The translations under genes were made by a program, and so were the position numbers. Under the pieces are notes generated by a model. That model was not told where the DNA came from. It searched no databases and was given only the letters and a program-made list of their open reading frames with translations. Of a DNA stretch of 7,568 nucleotides, positions 7,048-7,568 are shown piece by piece. Position 1 is the stretch's first letter. The number at the start of each line of letters is the position of its first letter. This DNA is from Oscillospiraceae bacterium (GTDB lineage Bacteria > Bacillota_A > Clostridia > Oscillospirales > WRJC01), in NCBI GenBank assembly GCA_009785015.1, contig WQXD01000179.1, positions 1-7,568 on the forward strand. The letters are read 5' to 3'.

Positions 7048-7074
7048 TTTTATGCACCTCATTTCCGTAATTAT

Positions 7075-7103
7075 ATTGTATCATTAAAGTGTGCGGCGGT
7101 CAA
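7075..7103 (-). promoter_or_regulatory. Promoter of the small gene and DUF1186 gene
   Basis: On the minus strand TTGACC (7098-7103) and TACAAT (7075-7080) are separated by 17 bases, predicting a start near 7068. It lies in the gap between the 82-residue ORF and the small gene, with the GAGGTG ribosome binding site just downstream. An overlapping TATAAT lies a few bases further on but has poorer spacing. Confidence 0.75.
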
Positions 7104-7118
7104 GTATTTTTTGAAAAT

Positions 7119-7367
7119 TTATACCGCTGACAAAATTTGAGGCTGCCATTCATTCAACGCATCGTCAGGAACGGGTTTTATTTTCAGCAGCATGGGATTA
7201 TCATATATATTTTTGTATATGTTCAGGATAAAATCATAAGCCGCTTTCTGCTCGGATTCATCGGCTTTTTCCGATTTAACGGGATAAAAAGACGGATAAG
7301 TGACCAAAAAATAATATACGCACCTCTGCGGAAGATTGCCAAAATCTTTGTTTATCATGCTTTCCAT
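7119..7367 (-). CDS. Hypothetical protein, 82 residues
   Basis: I do not recognise this protein. It starts MESMINKDFGNLPQRC, has an aromatic stretch VYYFLVTYPSFYPV at about 17-30, then a charged helix-like part (SEKADESEQKAAYDFILN) and a Pro/Asp/Trp C-terminus. There is no signal peptide or metal motif. The frame is closed by a TAA nine codons upstream of the first ATG, so it is not simply the continuation of the helicase fragment 30 bp upstream in the same frame. A weak AAAGG site lies 11 bases before the ATG. Same-strand placement between the helicase remnant and the promoter at 7075-7103 makes this strand the more likely one. It may be a genuine small gene or a leftover of a larger one. 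Confidence 0.45.
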   Translation of the reverse strand: MESMINKDFGNLPQRCVYYFLVTYPSFYPVKSEKADESEQKAAYDFILNIYKNIYDNPMLLKIKPVPDDALNEWQPQILSAV

Positions 7368-7396
7368 ATTAATACAAACCTTTCTTTTCTCTTATT

Positions 7397-7568
7397 TTAA
7401 ACCACATACGGTATGTTATTTTTCAACAGACCCTGCTCGATGAACCGCGACACATACGCGGAGCGGTACAGTATGGCAATATCAGCGTATTTGCCTCCGC
7501 TTTTTACGTGGGTATTGATTTTGTCGGCGATATACGCGATTTCCTCCCTGTCGTTTCTGGCATGAAAA
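7397..7568 (-). pseudogene. UvrD/PcrA-type helicase, truncated 3' end (runs off the window)
   Basis: The minus strand is open from the window edge to TAA at 7397-7399 and encodes 56 residues: FHARNDREEIAYIADKIN, a short linker, then YADIAILYRSAYVSRFIEQG and LLKNNIPYVV, then stop. This matches the part of superfamily-1 helicases (UvrD, PcrA, Rep, also GajB-like proteins) where D-I-A-I/V-L-Y-R is followed by a paired-helix element and IPY. In intact proteins a GG-x-F...E-I-K-D segment and helicase motifs V and VI follow. Here translation stops right after IPYVV, so the C-terminal part of the motor domain is missing and the protein should be inactive as a helicase. The upstream part lies outside the window. 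A rearrangement or deletion is more likely than one point mutation, since no continuation is visible downstream. Confidence 0.65.

Noticed and set aside
7094..7127. Inverted GCGGT/ACCGC near the end of the 82-residue ORF as a terminator
   Set aside because: The arms are five bases with a loop of more than 20 bases and overlap the promoter -35 box; a stable terminator is unlikely.
1..7568. CRISPR array, tRNA or rRNA genes
   Set aside because: No regularly spaced direct repeats, cloverleaf-like segments or conserved rRNA stretches were seen on either strand.

Overview
The window looks like accessory DNA from a low-to-moderate GC Bacillota genome, most likely a Clostridia-type gut or anaerobic lineage. 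The reasons are A-rich codon use, strong AGGAGG-type ribosome binding sites, consensus sigma-A-type promoters, a lipoprotein sugar-binding protein of the clostridial PWWD / DxDGNGxxD type, and two transposons common in such genomes. This placement is inference; there is no marker gene.

Layout. (1) 1-1112 is a complete or almost complete insertion sequence with perfect 20-bp terminal inverted repeats. It holds one minus-strand zinc-ribbon DDE transposase (35-1042, IS1595/ISXO2-like) with its own promoter next to the right repeat and a Shine-Dalgarno hairpin. (2) 1113-2622 is a second mobile unit of IS200/IS605 type with no tnpA. It has a consensus promoter (1225-1253), an intact tnpB (1279-2499) with all RuvC and zinc-ribbon residues, and a structured right end (about 2500-2622) that should be the omega/right-end guide RNA scaffold. 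A long imperfect hairpin (1135-1176) lies between the two elements. (3) 2636-5419 is a plus-strand pair: a lipoprotein solute-binding protein, then, 27 bp on, a protein resembling the UroD/MtaA superfamily. No permease or ATPase gene is present. (4) 5505-7568 is all minus strand and convergent with the pair. Read in transcription order it holds the truncated end of a UvrD/PcrA-type helicase, an 82-residue orphan ORF, a good promoter (7075-7103), a small gene broken or recoded at an A7 run, and a DUF1186 + SEC-C protein whose start overlaps the small gene's stop by four bases (ATGA).

How the parts relate. The tnpB right end stops at the ribosome binding site of the solute-binding protein gene. 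The predicted guide segment of its RNA is therefore that gene's ribosome binding site plus start codon, and tnpB transcription probably runs on into the transport-related pair because no terminator is visible between them. TnpB homologues have been exapted as RNA-guided repressors of transport genes, so the arrangement deserves a look. Here, however, the nuclease residues are all present, so an ordinary transposon nuclease is the default reading. The minus-strand end of the window looks like an eroded accessory region: a helicase cut off after its YR-containing core strand, an orphan ORF, and a frameshifted small gene.
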